A DNA stretch of 21,082 nucleotides from Candidatus Altimarinota bacterium. Lineage in GTDB: Bacteria; Patescibacteriota; Gracilibacteria; UBA4473. The translations under genes were made by a program, and so were the position numbers. The notes under the pieces were generated by a model that was not told the origin of the DNA, made no database searches, and saw only the letters and a program-made list of their open reading frames with translations. Positions 1 to 8,900 of this stretch are shown piece after piece (the stretch's first letter is position 1; each line of letters begins with the position of its first letter). Location of the stretch: the NCBI GenBank assembly GCA_020630245.1, contig JAHDBZ010000003.1, forward strand, positions 1,954-23,035, in the 5' to 3' direction.

Positions 1-60
1 AAAATTTCCGTGGGAAGATGGGAGTGTGACGGTGTCTTAGATAAGAAGTTTGAAGCATGA
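1..60 (+). CDS. 3' end of an upstream reading frame (partial)
   Basis: Reading from base 1 the frame is open for 19 codons and ends at TGA 58-60. The tail reads as ...WECDGVLDKKFEA. Its stop overlaps the next ATG in an ATGA arrangement, as is common for coupled bacterial genes. Too little is visible to name a product. It may instead be the front part of the following ORF, separated from it by a repeat-associated frameshift: the 10-nt direct repeat at 46-55 and 60-69 lies exactly at the junction. Confidence 0.4.
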   Translation, partial: KISVGRWECDGVLDKKFEA

Positions 61-69
61 AGTTTGAAG
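46..69 (+). repeat. 10-nt direct repeat at an ORF junction
   Basis: AAGTTTGAAG occurs at 46-55 and again at 60-69, separated by CATG. Both copies encode Lys-Phe-Glu, one in the upstream frame and one in the downstream frame. Loss of one unit (14 nt) would join the two frames. Confidence 0.75.
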
Positions 70-377
70 GAAGCAATGATAACCTAAACTGTTGGGAATT
101 GTCCTCAGCTAGTAATGATAATGGTTTTGGGTTTTTATGTTTACATGACCTTGGAGCGCATGCCGTCGCTAATGCTGAATATTGGTTTCGACACAATTTT
201 AATATGAGAACCTCTATCTGGTTAGCAGAAATTGAATATCGTGAACCGGAAGATCTCGTATTACATGCGGCAGAAAATGCGATTCGAGACGGTAGAACCC
301 CCGGCGTTGAAGAACTTATCGTAGATGCCGAGGAAATAGAAGCAGAGCCTGAAAAATTTGTAATCAAAGCTATTTGA
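57..377 (+). CDS. Hypothetical acidic protein, 106 aa
   Basis: I do not recognise this protein. It is short, soluble in appearance and acidic, with a glutamate-rich C-terminal third (…EELIVDAEEIEAEPEKF). No signal peptide, transmembrane segment or known motif is visible. Codon use is AT-richer than in the redox genes that follow. The start ATG overlaps the stop of an upstream frame (ATGA), and no Shine-Dalgarno sequence is apparent. Deleting one copy of the 10-nt direct repeat plus its 4-nt spacer at the junction would fuse the upstream frame to this one without a stop. The ORF may therefore be the back part of a longer gene. It converges on the korB-like gene with a 66-base gap in which I see no clear terminator. 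Confidence 0.5.
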   Translation: MKFEGSNDNLNCWELSSASNDNGFGFLCLHDLGAHAVANAEYWFRHNFNMRTSIWLAEIEYREPEDLVLHAAENAIRDGRTPGVEELIVDAEEIEAEPEKFVIKAI

Positions 378-443
378 AAAAATCATATGAGAGAAGTCCC
401 AACCGCCGCCAATGATCTAAGCTTTGAGGGAAAGTTTGATTAC

Positions 444-1337
444 CTACAGGCGTTCTAAAATCGAAGAAACGTCATAGTGCTTCACCTCATCAACCGGTTT
501 GGTGTCCGCCTCGCGCATTTCGTTAATCGCATCGAGGAAGTTTTGTTTTTCGGGATTGTGGTAAATCTGCCCGAGGTAAAACGGATCTTGTGATTCGGCG
601 ATCTTGCGAGCCGCCCAGATATCGGTTGGATCATGATCTTCCGGTATCGGCTGGATGTGCTCGAGATACCACTCGTGCGTGATAAATTTGTTGTAAGTCG
701 GGCAGGCCTGCAGGACGTTAATAAAAGCAAAACCGCCGTGATTCAGTCCGCGACGAAACGTCTCAACCATATGATCGACATTCGCCGAGCAGGTCTGCGC
801 TACGAATGACGGCCGAAGGCCGAGGACAACCTCAAGCGGGTTGAAAGCATCGATCGGGTTCCCTTCTGGCGCTGCATTCATTTTACATCCCTTTGGCGTG
901 AGGGCTGATGGCTGCCCAGTGGTCAGGGCGTAGTTTTGATTGTCATGCAGGATGAACATGACCGGGTAATCATTTCGCACGGCGTGCACCAGGTGTCCAA
1001 CTCCTTCAGAAAACGTTGCCCCATCTCCCGCTTCGGCGATCACGTGCAGGTCTGGATTGGCAATTTTGGCTCCAGCGGCCAGTGGAAGCACGCGTCCATG
1101 CAGACCGTGAATCGTGTAGCCTTCGATCTTGTCCGAACCATTCCCCGAACATCCGACGTCATAGCAAAACAGCACGTTTTCTCGTCGCAGTTCTTCGAGG
1201 GTTAGCGCTTGTTTGACCGCTTGTTGGATCGGGTAATTCCCACACCCACCACACCACCAGTTCACTGTCTCGTCCCGAGTGGTGTAACCTTCATAGATAT
1301 CTTGGTTTTTGATGAGGATTTTTAGGTTTTTGTTCAT
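444..1337 (-). CDS. korB: 2-oxoacid:ferredoxin oxidoreductase, beta subunit
   Basis: This is the thiamine-diphosphate and iron-sulfur subunit of a 2-oxoacid:ferredoxin oxidoreductase, which oxidatively decarboxylates a 2-oxoacid to acyl-CoA and reduces ferredoxin or flavodoxin in the cytoplasm. The protein has 297 residues, normal for KorB-type subunits. Probable [4Fe-4S] ligands are C29 and C32 (CGGC), C63 (DVGCSG) and C212 (QACPTYN). The thiamine-diphosphate/Mg site is GDG at 104-106 followed by NQNY near 133-136. The partner gamma-alpha subunit is encoded two genes upstream in the same direction. The substrate (2-oxoglutarate, pyruvate or a branched-chain oxoacid) cannot be assigned from sequence alone; the KorB-like cysteine pattern favours the 2-oxoglutarate group. 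The start ATG follows a 91-nt spacer carrying small repeats and has no obvious Shine-Dalgarno. No separate delta (ferredoxin) subunit is present. Confidence 0.9.
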   Translation of the reverse strand: MNKNLKILIKNQDIYEGYTTRDETVNWWCGGCGNYPIQQAVKQALTLEELRRENVLFCYDVGCSGNGSDKIEGYTIHGLHGRVLPLAAGAKIANPDLHVIAEAGDGATFSEGVGHLVHAVRNDYPVMFILHDNQNYALTTGQPSALTPKGCKMNAAPEGNPIDAFNPLEVVLGLRPSFVAQTCSANVDHMVETFRRGLNHGGFAFINVLQACPTYNKFITHEWYLEHIQPIPEDHDPTDIWAARKIAESQDPFYLGQIYHNPEKQNFLDAINEMREADTKPVDEVKHYDVSSILERL

Positions 1338-1342
1338 GGTTT

Positions 1343-1376
1343 AGATGAGAAGATGAGTAGTTTGGTAGATGAGTAG
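1343..1376. repeat. AGATGAG-type short direct repeats
   Basis: In the spacer between the phosphoesterase and the korB-like gene, AGATGAGTAG occurs at 1351-1360 and 1367-1376, with a related AGATGAG at 1343-1349. The tract is purine-rich on the plus strand and lies directly upstream of the korB-like start codon. Confidence 0.6.
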
Positions 1377-1392
1377 ATTTACTTTTTTCGTT

Positions 1393-1419
1393 GTCATCCT
1401 GAGCTTGTCGAAGGATCTC
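1393..1419. repeat. REP-like imperfect palindrome in intergenic spacer
   Basis: The core ATCCTGAGCTTGTCGAAGGA (1396-1415) extends by a few bases on each side. The outer ATCCT/AGGAT arms are complementary and are followed inward by G-A mismatches. From general knowledge, sequences of the form TCCTTCGACAAGCTCAGGA recur as dispersed intergenic repeats in many bacterial genomes. Only one copy is visible here, so repeat status in this genome is inferred. Confidence 0.6.
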
Positions 1420-1428
1420 CCGTTCCAA

Positions 1429-1947
1429 TCATAAGATGATTTTCTCAACTGTCTTAGACTCGGTATCGAAGATCATAAACGTAGAATCTTCGTTATTAAG
1501 TTCAGAGACAGCACCCGGATTTAGGAGGACGCAATCACCAATGCGTTCTTCACTATAGACATGACTGTGGCCGTAAATAGAGACATCAAAGTCTCCAGAC
1601 TGAGCGGCTAATTCTGAAATTCGCTGATAATGACTCATAAAAAAACGCACGCCATCAATTTCTCCTTCCCAAATACTGCCAATTCCTCGTGTGGCATCGC
1701 CAGCGGGTAAAGTCACGTTGTCTAAAGCTTGTATTGTGACGACATGCCTAGCCCGATCGCCATCGTTATTTCCAAAGACATAGACCACCTGTCCGTCGAA
1801 ATCTGTTCCCAACCTTTTTGCGCTCCCCGGACCAATCATGTCTCCGGCATGCAAGACGTACTCACAGCCTCGATCATTCGCGATATCAATCGCCTGGGCT
1901 AAATTTTTCCAGTGATCATGGCTATCAGACATAATGGCTATTTTCAT
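1429..1947 (-). CDS. YfcE/MJ0936-type metallophosphoesterase
   Basis: A small (172-residue) calcineurin-like phosphoesterase, expected to hydrolyse phosphomonoester or phosphodiester bonds using two bound metal ions. Visible metal-site motifs in order are D8-x-H10 (SDSHDH), D36 (HAGD), G59-N-N-D62, H106 and G126-H-S-H129. The GNND form in place of GNHD fits the MJ0936/YfcE branch, where the residue after Asn varies. The start ATG lies 5 bases after the stop of the korA-like gene, and the gene sits between the two oxidoreductase subunit genes, so it is co-transcribed with them. Why a phosphoesterase lies in this redox operon is unknown; it may be incidental, or it may act on a coenzyme-derived phosphate compound. 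The natural substrate cannot be read from the sequence. Confidence 0.85.
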   Translation of the reverse strand: MKIAIMSDSHDHWKNLAQAIDIANDRGCEYVLHAGDMIGPGSAKRLGTDFDGQVVYVFGNNDGDRARHVVTIQALDNVTLPAGDATRGIGSIWEGEIDGVRFFMSHYQRISELAAQSGDFDVSIYGHSHVYSEERIGDCVLLNPGAVSELNNEDSTFMIFDTESKTVEKIIL

Positions 1948-1952
1948 CTCTG

Positions 1953-3704
1953 TTATCGGTTATCGGCTAACTGTTCACTAATATAGGCCTCCACGTCTTC
2001 CAGGAAGAATGGACGACCGTTCCACTTAAGCAATTTCCCGGCAAATTCGAGGTTTGTGTGCTTTTCAATGAGACCGCCCAGTTGGCCGTCATGATTCCCT
2101 TCAATGAGGTGAACATTTTGGTTCTGGGCAAAGAAAACCTTGAGCTTGTCGGTGTGTAGCGGCCATAGGTAACTGTAGTGCAGGTAATTAACCGTGATGC
2201 CACGAGCCGCATAGGTCTCGATGATATCACGCATGGTGTTTTTACTACTTCCCCAACCGACAAAAGAAATATCGGCTTTCTCGGTGACTCCATAAATGCC
2301 AGGCTCTGGCGTGTGCGCTTTGACCAGTTCTATCTTGCGACAACGTTTAGCGTACATCTCTCCAGCCGCTTCGGATTCATCGAGCGTTCCGTCGGCTTTG
2401 TGCTCATCTCCGTTGGCAAAGTAATAAGCGTCTCGCGTGCTACCTGGCAGCCAACGCTTGGAGAGCCCTGACTCGGTCACTTCGTAACGATCGGTGTTTT
2501 TAAGTTTTTTGAGATCCTTACCAGTCACTAAACCGCGTTTTATTTCGACGGTATTTTGCTTGAAGGGCGGCACGGTGATCACAGTCTCCGCAATGACTTT
2601 TTCACTGAGTACAAGCACCGGGATTTGGTATTCTTCAGCGAAATTCATGGCGTGCTGGATGAGTTCAAAGGCGTCTTCGGTATCTGACACCCCGATTACC
2701 ATCCGCGCAAATTCTCCATGACTGGAGTACAGGGCCAGGTTTAGATCTCCCTGCCCAGTCCAGGTCGGCAAACCGGTCGCTGGTCCTGGTCGTTGTACAA
2801 TGATACAGACGAAAGGCGTCTCGATTATACCGGCTAAACTCACCGTCTCGGTCATCAAATCATATCCACCACCAGACGTGGCACACAGAGCACGCGTCCC
2901 AGTGAACATTGATCCCAGGGTAAGATTGGCCACGGTGATCTCGTCTTCGGCCTGTTTGACCGTGATGTCGAATTCCCGAGCATGATTGGCCATGTGGGTC
3001 AGGATCGAACTTGAAGGGCTCATTGGGTAGGCATAATACGTTCGAACCCCGGCATGAATGGCTCCGAGCGCCAGAGCGTGGTTTCCATCGATGAAAATCG
3101 TTTTTTCGTTTTTCTTTGGCACCTGTACGGACAAGTCGCGACTTGTCCCTACATCTGCTCGCTCGTACGCAATGTTGGCACACTTAATATTGGGCGGGAT
3201 TATCTTCGGTTTCCGCGCAAACTGGGTTTCGATTTCTGTTTTGATGTGCTCGAAAGGCAGGCCCAAGGCTTTCCAGGCCATCCCCACCAGCACCGTATTT
3301 TTCATCCGTGAAGTGCCACCGGCTTCTTTGACCACATCGCGCGCATTTTGGTGGATGACGGTGATATTGCGACGCTTGGCTTCGTCTAAAATGTCCTGAA
3401 TCCCCGCCGTCCGTTCATATCCGTGAATCAAGACGCCGCCATCTCGCAACGTGTGAAAGTAGTGCACCAGGCACGGCTTATCAATCGCAATTAAAATGTC
3501 TGGGGTATGCGAAAGCGAGTGAATCGGATTATGACTGGCATTGATTGTAAAGCACGAGGTACCCCCTTTGATCAAGGAAGGATATTCCCGGTCTCCTACG
3601 ACGTAAAACCCGAGGTTTTCTAGGGCTTTTGCCAGGATCAGACCGGTAGACATGAGTCCTCCATACCCTGAATGTCCGACAACGCGTAAACGAATTCTAT
3701 CCAT
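1953..3704 (-). CDS. korA: 2-oxoacid:ferredoxin oxidoreductase, fused gamma-alpha subunit
   Basis: Partner of the korB-like protein. The 583 residues hold an N-terminal gamma (catalytic-linker) domain, about 1-180, opening RLRVVGHSGYGG and containing DREYPSLIKGGTS, then a linker at about 181-202. The alpha domain (pyrimidine-binding fold of the thiamine-diphosphate site) begins near 203 with GNHALALGAIHAG, YPMSPSSS at 226-233 and, further on, GPATGLPTWTGQGDL. Gamma-alpha fusion is standard for one branch of 2-oxoacid:ferredoxin oxidoreductases. The start codon overlaps the flavodoxin stop by one base (TAATG), implying translational coupling. Residues 186-192 (GTSRDLS) in the linker are encoded by an almost perfect palindromic repeat at 3124-3153, which looks like an inserted element tolerated between domains. 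Confidence 0.9.
   Translation of the reverse strand: MDRIRLRVVGHSGYGGLMSTGLILAKALENLGFYVVGDREYPSLIKGGTSCFTINASHNPIHSLSHTPDILIAIDKPCLVHYFHTLRDGGVLIHGYERTAGIQDILDEAKRRNITVIHQNARDVVKEAGGTSRMKNTVLVGMAWKALGLPFEHIKTEIETQFARKPKIIPPNIKCANIAYERADVGTSRDLSVQVPKKNEKTIFIDGNHALALGAIHAGVRTYYAYPMSPSSSILTHMANHAREFDITVKQAEDEITVANLTLGSMFTGTRALCATSGGGYDLMTETVSLAGIIETPFVCIIVQRPGPATGLPTWTGQGDLNLALYSSHGEFARMVIGVSDTEDAFELIQHAMNFAEEYQIPVLVLSEKVIAETVITVPPFKQNTVEIKRGLVTGKDLKKLKNTDRYEVTESGLSKRWLPGSTRDAYYFANGDEHKADGTLDESEAAGEMYAKRCRKIELVKAHTPEPGIYGVTEKADISFVGWGSSKNTMRDIIETYAARGITVNYLHYSYLWPLHTDKLKVFFAQNQNVHLIEGNHDGQLGGLIEKHTNLEFAGKLLKWNGRPFFLEDVEAYISEQLADNR
3124..3153. repeat. REP-like palindrome inside the korA coding sequence
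   Basis: GGACAAGTCGCGACTTGTCC at 3129-3148 is a perfect 20-bp palindrome. One mismatch further out, TGTA and TACA extend it to 30 bp (3124-3153). It is read through in-frame and encodes part of the gamma-alpha linker. Palindromes of the GACAAGTCGCGACTTGTC type are, from general knowledge, dispersed repeats in several bacterial lineages. Confidence 0.8.
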
Positions 3705-4177
3705 TAAAAAACTCTGTTAGATTTAGTATTAAGTTTGTCTGACAACTTCTTGGCCCAGTCTTTGGCCGTAGTCTCGAGTTGTGACAGCGGTGATTTGTTA
3801 ATCATCAGACTTGCCTGAATGAGGTCTCCATTGTGAGTCTCTACGTAGTGCTGAAGAATTCGCCCTGATTCGATGTTGTAATCGGTGTCATATTTACTGT
3901 CCCCCAGTCCGATAATAGCACATTTTTGTCCCGCTAGATCGACATCCTGGATTCGCGGCCAAAACGCGAGCTTGAAGTGATCTTCAAGCTGCCCGTGTTC
4001 GTAGGTAGAACAGGCCAAAATGAGCAAATCATGACCGGTGAGTTGATCCTCTGGGTAATGTTCACAACGGTCAATTTTGACGCGGTGCCCCATATCTTCT
4101 AAACACTGCCCAACATACTCACAGACCATCTTGGTATTTCCTCCATTTGAACCGAATACGATCTGTACGTTGGCCAT
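3704..4177 (-). CDS. Flavodoxin-like electron carrier
   Basis: A 157-residue single-domain protein with flavodoxin features: the FMN phosphate loop SNGGNTK near residues 9-15, the isoalloxazine-contact loop ACSTYEHGQLEDHF, and GLGDSKYD further on. Length matches short-chain flavodoxins. Its stop overlaps the korA-like start by one base, so it is the first gene of a flavodoxin-korA-phosphoesterase-korB unit. This suggests that it accepts electrons from the 2-oxoacid oxidoreductase in place of, or alongside, ferredoxin; that pairing is inferred from context. It diverges from the efflux adaptor gene with 142 bases between. Its own promoter is not clear; AT-rich sequence lies immediately upstream of the start. 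Confidence 0.87.
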   Translation of the reverse strand: MANVQIVFGSNGGNTKMVCEYVGQCLEDMGHRVKIDRCEHYPEDQLTGHDLLILACSTYEHGQLEDHFKLAFWPRIQDVDLAGQKCAIIGLGDSKYDTDYNIESGRILQHYVETHNGDLIQASLMINKSPLSQLETTAKDWAKKLSDKLNTKSNRVF

Positions 4178-4319
4178 TCAGCGTATATTCTCGCAAAATG
4201 TGTCATCAGCGACAACTCGATTCGTTTGGCAAACCGCAAAATGACGCTTTTTTGTGGTGTTTTACTCTAGAAAAAGTATGCGTTTTATGTTATAATAAAC
4301 GGAATACATCAAAAAACCC
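4178..4319. other. Divergent intergenic region, flavodoxin operon / RND operon
   Basis: This 142-base divergent spacer must hold promoters for both operons. The rightward one is recognisable (extended -10 at 4288-4296). CGCAAAATG is repeated directly at 4192-4200 and 4235-4243, and TGTC/GACA flank six bases near 4201-4214. Neither is strong enough to call an operator. Confidence 0.4.
4288..4296 (+). promoter_or_regulatory. Extended -10 promoter for the RND efflux operon
   Basis: TGTTATAAT is a perfect extended -10 element (TGnTATAAT). No good -35 hexamer lies 16-18 bases upstream, which is typical of extended -10 promoters. Predicted transcription would start near 4303, leaving a leader of about 16 bases without a Shine-Dalgarno motif before the ATG at 4320. 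Confidence 0.65.
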
Positions 4320-5981
4320 ATGATTTCATTCCTCAAAAAGCATCGAAAACTGATTATTGCCCTCCTGTTTGTGGTCGGCCTGATCGCCTTCAAATTCTTC
4401 TCTGGACCGCGCTATCAAGCCCCTGAGGCCCCAGAAAAAACCACCGCAGAAGTCGAGGAAACGCAAGCACCGATCGAAAAAACCAGTGAAACGATTCTCT
4501 TTGGCGGCTGGACTCCGACTCAGGCTCGTGAAGTCCTAGCTCAGGTAGAATCGGACAACGAAGTGGCCGTGACCAGTGAGATCAGCGGTACCATCTCGGC
4601 TATCAACGCCAATATCGGTGATGTGGTTTACGAGGGACAAACGCTCGCTCGTTTTAAACTTACTAACGATCCAACGCAGATCAACTACCTTAATGCGTTG
4701 AGCAACCTCACCGCGGTTGAAGCTACGACCAAGAGCAACATTCAGAGCGCAGAAATTGCCGTACGAAACGCCGAAACAGAGCTCGAACAAACGATTTCTC
4801 AGCAAGGCCAAAACCAAGAACAGGCTCTCACTAGCCTGCGTACACAGGCCCAAAGCGCTCAAACGACGATCGAAAGCGCGCTCAATTACCTCGACCGACA
4901 GCTCGGAGCCAGTCGAGCCTATGACCGTGAAGTCGTTTTTGGACGGGCTTTTGTGGGATCCAAAAATTTCCTACTCAAAAACCGTACCGAATACGCTGTA
5001 CTCGACCTAGTGCGAGAATTTGAAGCACTCAAAAAACAACCAATCGGTTCACTCGCTCCAGACATTGAGCTCTACAGTCAGACGCGTATCAATTTTGCGA
5101 AAAGAGTAAAAACCCAACTCGATAATTACGACACTCTGGTTCGAGACACGATCATTTCAACAAGCTTTTCTGAAGTCGATCAAAACACCATTCAGGGCCA
5201 GGTCGATGCTCAACAATCGAGCGTAGATGGTCTGATCATCAACCTGACCAACCTTATCGAATCAACTAAGGGTACCGGCGAGGGCAATAAAACCGCCATT
5301 CTCTCCGCTGAAAATCGCGTCAAATCAGCCCGTGAACAGCTCGAAATTGCTCGCGCTCAAGCCGATGCCCAGATCATCGGGGCCAAAGCGCAAGTCAGCA
5401 GTGCTACGGCGGCCCAAACGGACCTGGTTGTCACCGCTCCTATCCGTGGAAAGGTCGTGGAGCGCCAGATTAACCGTGGCCAACAAGTATCGTTTGGTTC
5501 CCCGCTCTTTACGATCGTGAACGAAGATGCCAGTAAAAAAGTCGTGGCCTTCCTCAGTAACGAAGAATGGAACCAAATCCAAACCCAATCTGAAATCACC
5601 GTCAATATTGATGGCCAAATGATTCAAACCAATCAGAGCTTTCTAAGTGCTCGTGTCGACCCAACCACCCAAAAAATCCGCACGGAATTCCTCCTGCCCG
5701 CAAACACTGATGTGTTGGTCGGAAGTTTTGTAGAGGTCCTCATCCCACTCGAAAGCGAAGGCGGAAAAATCCTACCAATTTCTGCGATTGCTTTTGAGCC
5801 CGATGGCGCGGAAGTGCTGATCCTGGATCGCGGACGTATTGCCCAACGACAGAAAGTCGTGGTCGGAGACATCGTCGCCGATAGCGTACAGATCCTCAGT
5901 GGTATCCCAGATGGAACGGAGGTGGTCAAATACCGCAACCGCGTCTTTGCCGGTGAAAAAGTAATTAATCCAGCGCCATAA
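4320..5981 (+). CDS. RND efflux periplasmic-adaptor (HlyD/MacA-like) protein
   Basis: Membrane-fusion adaptor of a tripartite-type RND exporter. It opens with a basic stretch and one hydrophobic helix (about residues 10-26, KLIIALLFVVGLIAFKFF), so it is membrane anchored with the bulk outside. The first half of the lipoyl-like domain is at about 81-112 (SGTISAINANIGDVV) and the second half at about 369-403 (VTAPIRGKVVERQINRGQ). A beta-barrel domain and a membrane-proximal domain complete the 553 residues. About 255 residues separate the lipoyl halves, far more than the short hairpin of AcrA-type adaptors; they are rich in Gln, Ala and Glu with heptad-like stretches. The pump gene follows after one base. 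No outer-membrane factor gene accompanies the pair. The exported substrate is unknown. Confidence 0.85.
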   Translation: MISFLKKHRKLIIALLFVVGLIAFKFFSGPRYQAPEAPEKTTAEVEETQAPIEKTSETILFGGWTPTQAREVLAQVESDNEVAVTSEISGTISAINANIGDVVYEGQTLARFKLTNDPTQINYLNALSNLTAVEATTKSNIQSAEIAVRNAETELEQTISQQGQNQEQALTSLRTQAQSAQTTIESALNYLDRQLGASRAYDREVVFGRAFVGSKNFLLKNRTEYAVLDLVREFEALKKQPIGSLAPDIELYSQTRINFAKRVKTQLDNYDTLVRDTIISTSFSEVDQNTIQGQVDAQQSSVDGLIINLTNLIESTKGTGEGNKTAILSAENRVKSAREQLEIARAQADAQIIGAKAQVSSATAAQTDLVVTAPIRGKVVERQINRGQQVSFGSPLFTIVNEDASKKVVAFLSNEEWNQIQTQSEITVNIDGQMIQTNQSFLSARVDPTTQKIRTEFLLPANTDVLVGSFVEVLIPLESEGGKILPISAIAFEPDGAEVLILDRGRIAQRQKVVVGDIVADSVQILSGIPDGTEVVKYRNRVFAGEKVINPAP

Positions 5982-5982
5982 C

Positions 5983-8900
5983 ATGGCTCAACCCTTAAAC
6001 TCCTTCTGGACTTTCTTCCTCGACAAGTTTCGAGTGACGCTCCTGTTTAGTCTGCTGTTTTTTTTCACGGGGTTATTTGCCTACAACAATATCGCACGTG
6101 AGAGTGATCCGGATGTCGAAATCCCGGTGGCTATTGTGCAAACTGTCTGGCCAGGCGCCTCGGCTCAGGACATTGAGAAACTTGTCACTGAAAAGATCGA
6201 ACGAGAAGTCAAAAACCTCGATAATCTTAAACAATACAGTTCAAATTCTCTGGCGGGTGTCTCCATCGTCACCGTTGAGTTTGAGACCGGCAGTGATCTC
6301 ACCGAAAATTATCAAAAACTACGCGAAGCTATCGATGACGCCGAACGCGCCCTCCCCGATGATATCCCTGATTCACCAAACATCGAAGAGGCTAGCGTCA
6401 GTAGCACGCCAATCCTAACGCTCTCATTGTCTGGGGATTTTGCTTTCAGCACGCTCAAACAATTTGCCGAAACGCTCCAGGAAGATTTTGAAACCATTGG
6501 CGGGGTCAAAGAAGTCAATATCTCTGGTGTCCCAGATGAAAAACTACACCTCTATCTCGACCCAGTTAAGTTGCAGGGCTTTGGACTTTCAGTGGATGAC
6601 GTTTCCCAGCGTTTGCAGGCCGCTCACAATGATATCCCAGTTGGAAATATTTTTGTAGCTGGAGAAAAGATCGAAGTCCGAGTGGCGGGAGAATTTAAAA
6701 CCGTACGAGACTTCCAAGAATTTCCAATTGCCCGCAGTAATGGACAGACGATCCGATTGTCCGAACTAGGTGAAGTACGGCGCGAATTTGACGAGCTACA
6801 GGTCGAAAACCTGATTTCTACCGGACTCCCCGCGGAGCGATACGTTTCAGTCGATATTTTGAAATCCGAAGCCAAGACCAACATTATTAAAGTGATCGAC
6901 GAAGTTTTTGAACGCTTGGAGGTCTACGAAGACGAACGAATTTTTCCAGATCAACTCAAGATCGATGTCGTCTTCAATGGCTCAGATGATATCAAAGAAA
7001 GCCTTAACACTCTCTTTAGCAGTGGGGTTCAAACCATCCTGCTTATCGGCTTAATTCTGTTGTTTATCCTGGGATGGCGCGAATCACTACTCGCCTTTAT
7101 TTCGATCCCGCTCACGCTGCTGATCGCCATTCTGGCACTCTTTATTACAGGAGAAACTTTTAATTTCCTCTCACTCTTTGCACTTATCCTCGCCCTAGGG
7201 CTGCTGGTCGATAATGCCATCATCATGACCGAAGGAATTTCTGAGGGAATTTATAGCAAAAAACTCACGCCCAAAGGCGCCGCCCGTGAATCGATCAAAA
7301 CCTTTCGTTGGCCCGTTATTACTGGTACCTGTACGACTATCTTTGCCTTCCTGCCAATGATGTTTGTCATCAGTGGTGTCAGTGGTGAATACGTCTCCGT
7401 GATACCGCAGACCGTCACCTGGGTACTGCTCGCTTCGCTCTTTGTTTCGCTCTTTTTGCTCCCGGTCTTTGGGGCAAAATTCTTCGAAGTATTTCCGCCA
7501 CAACAACACAAAGAAGGGCGCCTGCTAACCGCCGCCCAACACTGGTACGAAGACAAAATGCAATGGCTCCTTGTGAAGCGTCATCGTTTCTATGGGGTGA
7601 TCGCGGCCTCGCTGGCGATCATGATATTTTCATTCTCACTGATGCCGATGGGCTGGGTCAGTATCGAAGTCTTTCCGTCTTCCGATCAGAATTATTTTTC
7701 TGTTTCGATCGAAACTCCGAAAGGGACTAAGCTCGAAGAAACTCGGAAATTGATCCGACAAGTCGATGACGTTTTCCTGCCGTATTTCGATCCCGCCAAA
7801 AATGGTGACGGCGAGGTATGGCTCAAAAACTACGCCCTCTCTCTTGGGCAAAAATCTCCCTATGACCCCGAATTACGACAAGGAGGGATCAACACCCCCG
7901 AAGGCAATATCCTAGGTATCACCGTCAATCTAGTAGACAAGAGTAATCGTAATACTAGCTCTATCGACATTAGTGATCGAGTGCGTGATGATCTGGGAGA
8001 AGTCATGCCTGACTACGTCAAAGTTACGGTTTCTGAGCTCGCAACAGGACCACCTTCGGGGGCTTCAGCCATCGAGATTCGACTGGTAAGTGAAGACCTC
8101 GATCACATCGAAGACTTGGCCGACGAATTTCAGAAAAAACTGGCAAACATTGAGCTCGAAAACGGCGCTCGCCTCAACAATATTATCGACGATCGCGGCG
8201 AAACTCTTCCACAAATTACTTGGAAAATCGATAACGAAAAAATGCAGAACTTCGGCCTCTCTACCGGACAACTCTTTCAGACTTTGCGCGCCGGAGTCGA
8301 TGGTCTGCAGATACTCGAAATCTCTGAAGGAGAAGAAGAAGTAGATCTTGAAGCGCGCCTGGATTTCGGTGGTAAAAAAATCTGGACCGATCCAGATTCA
8401 CTCGACATCCTGTCTCAGATCCCGATCAAAACTCCTCGCGGCAACTATATCCGCCTGGAGCAAGTCGCTAGCTTTTCAATCGCCAATCAACGCACCCAGC
8501 TCCGGCATCTCGACGGCAAACGAACCATCAAGGTCGGCGCTAGTATTGATGGCGAAGCGACCGCGGCGCAATTCCTCAAGCCAATCCAAACCGCCATCGA
8601 CGAACTCGATCAATGGCCGGGGGACAGTATCGAAATCGGTGGAGATAACGAAGAAACCAATCGTCTTGTGTCTGAAATGGGGCTGGCGATGCTCTTAGCC
8701 GTTTTTCTCATCCTCGTAATCCTCGTACTGCAGTTTGATTCGTTTTTGCAATCAGCGGTAATCGTAAGCTTGCTACCAATGTCGCTCACGGGCGTCTTCA
8801 TGGGATTCTGGATCACAGGCGTTCCGGTTTCGTTCCCGACTATGATCGGGATCGTAGCCCTGGCGGGGATTATTGTGAATGATGCGATCGTCCTAATCGA

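Noticed and set aside
7195..7556. Minus-strand ORFs of about 100 codons inside the RND pump gene
   Set aside because: They are antisense shadows of a full-length, well-recognised coding sequence and have no motif or promoter of their own.
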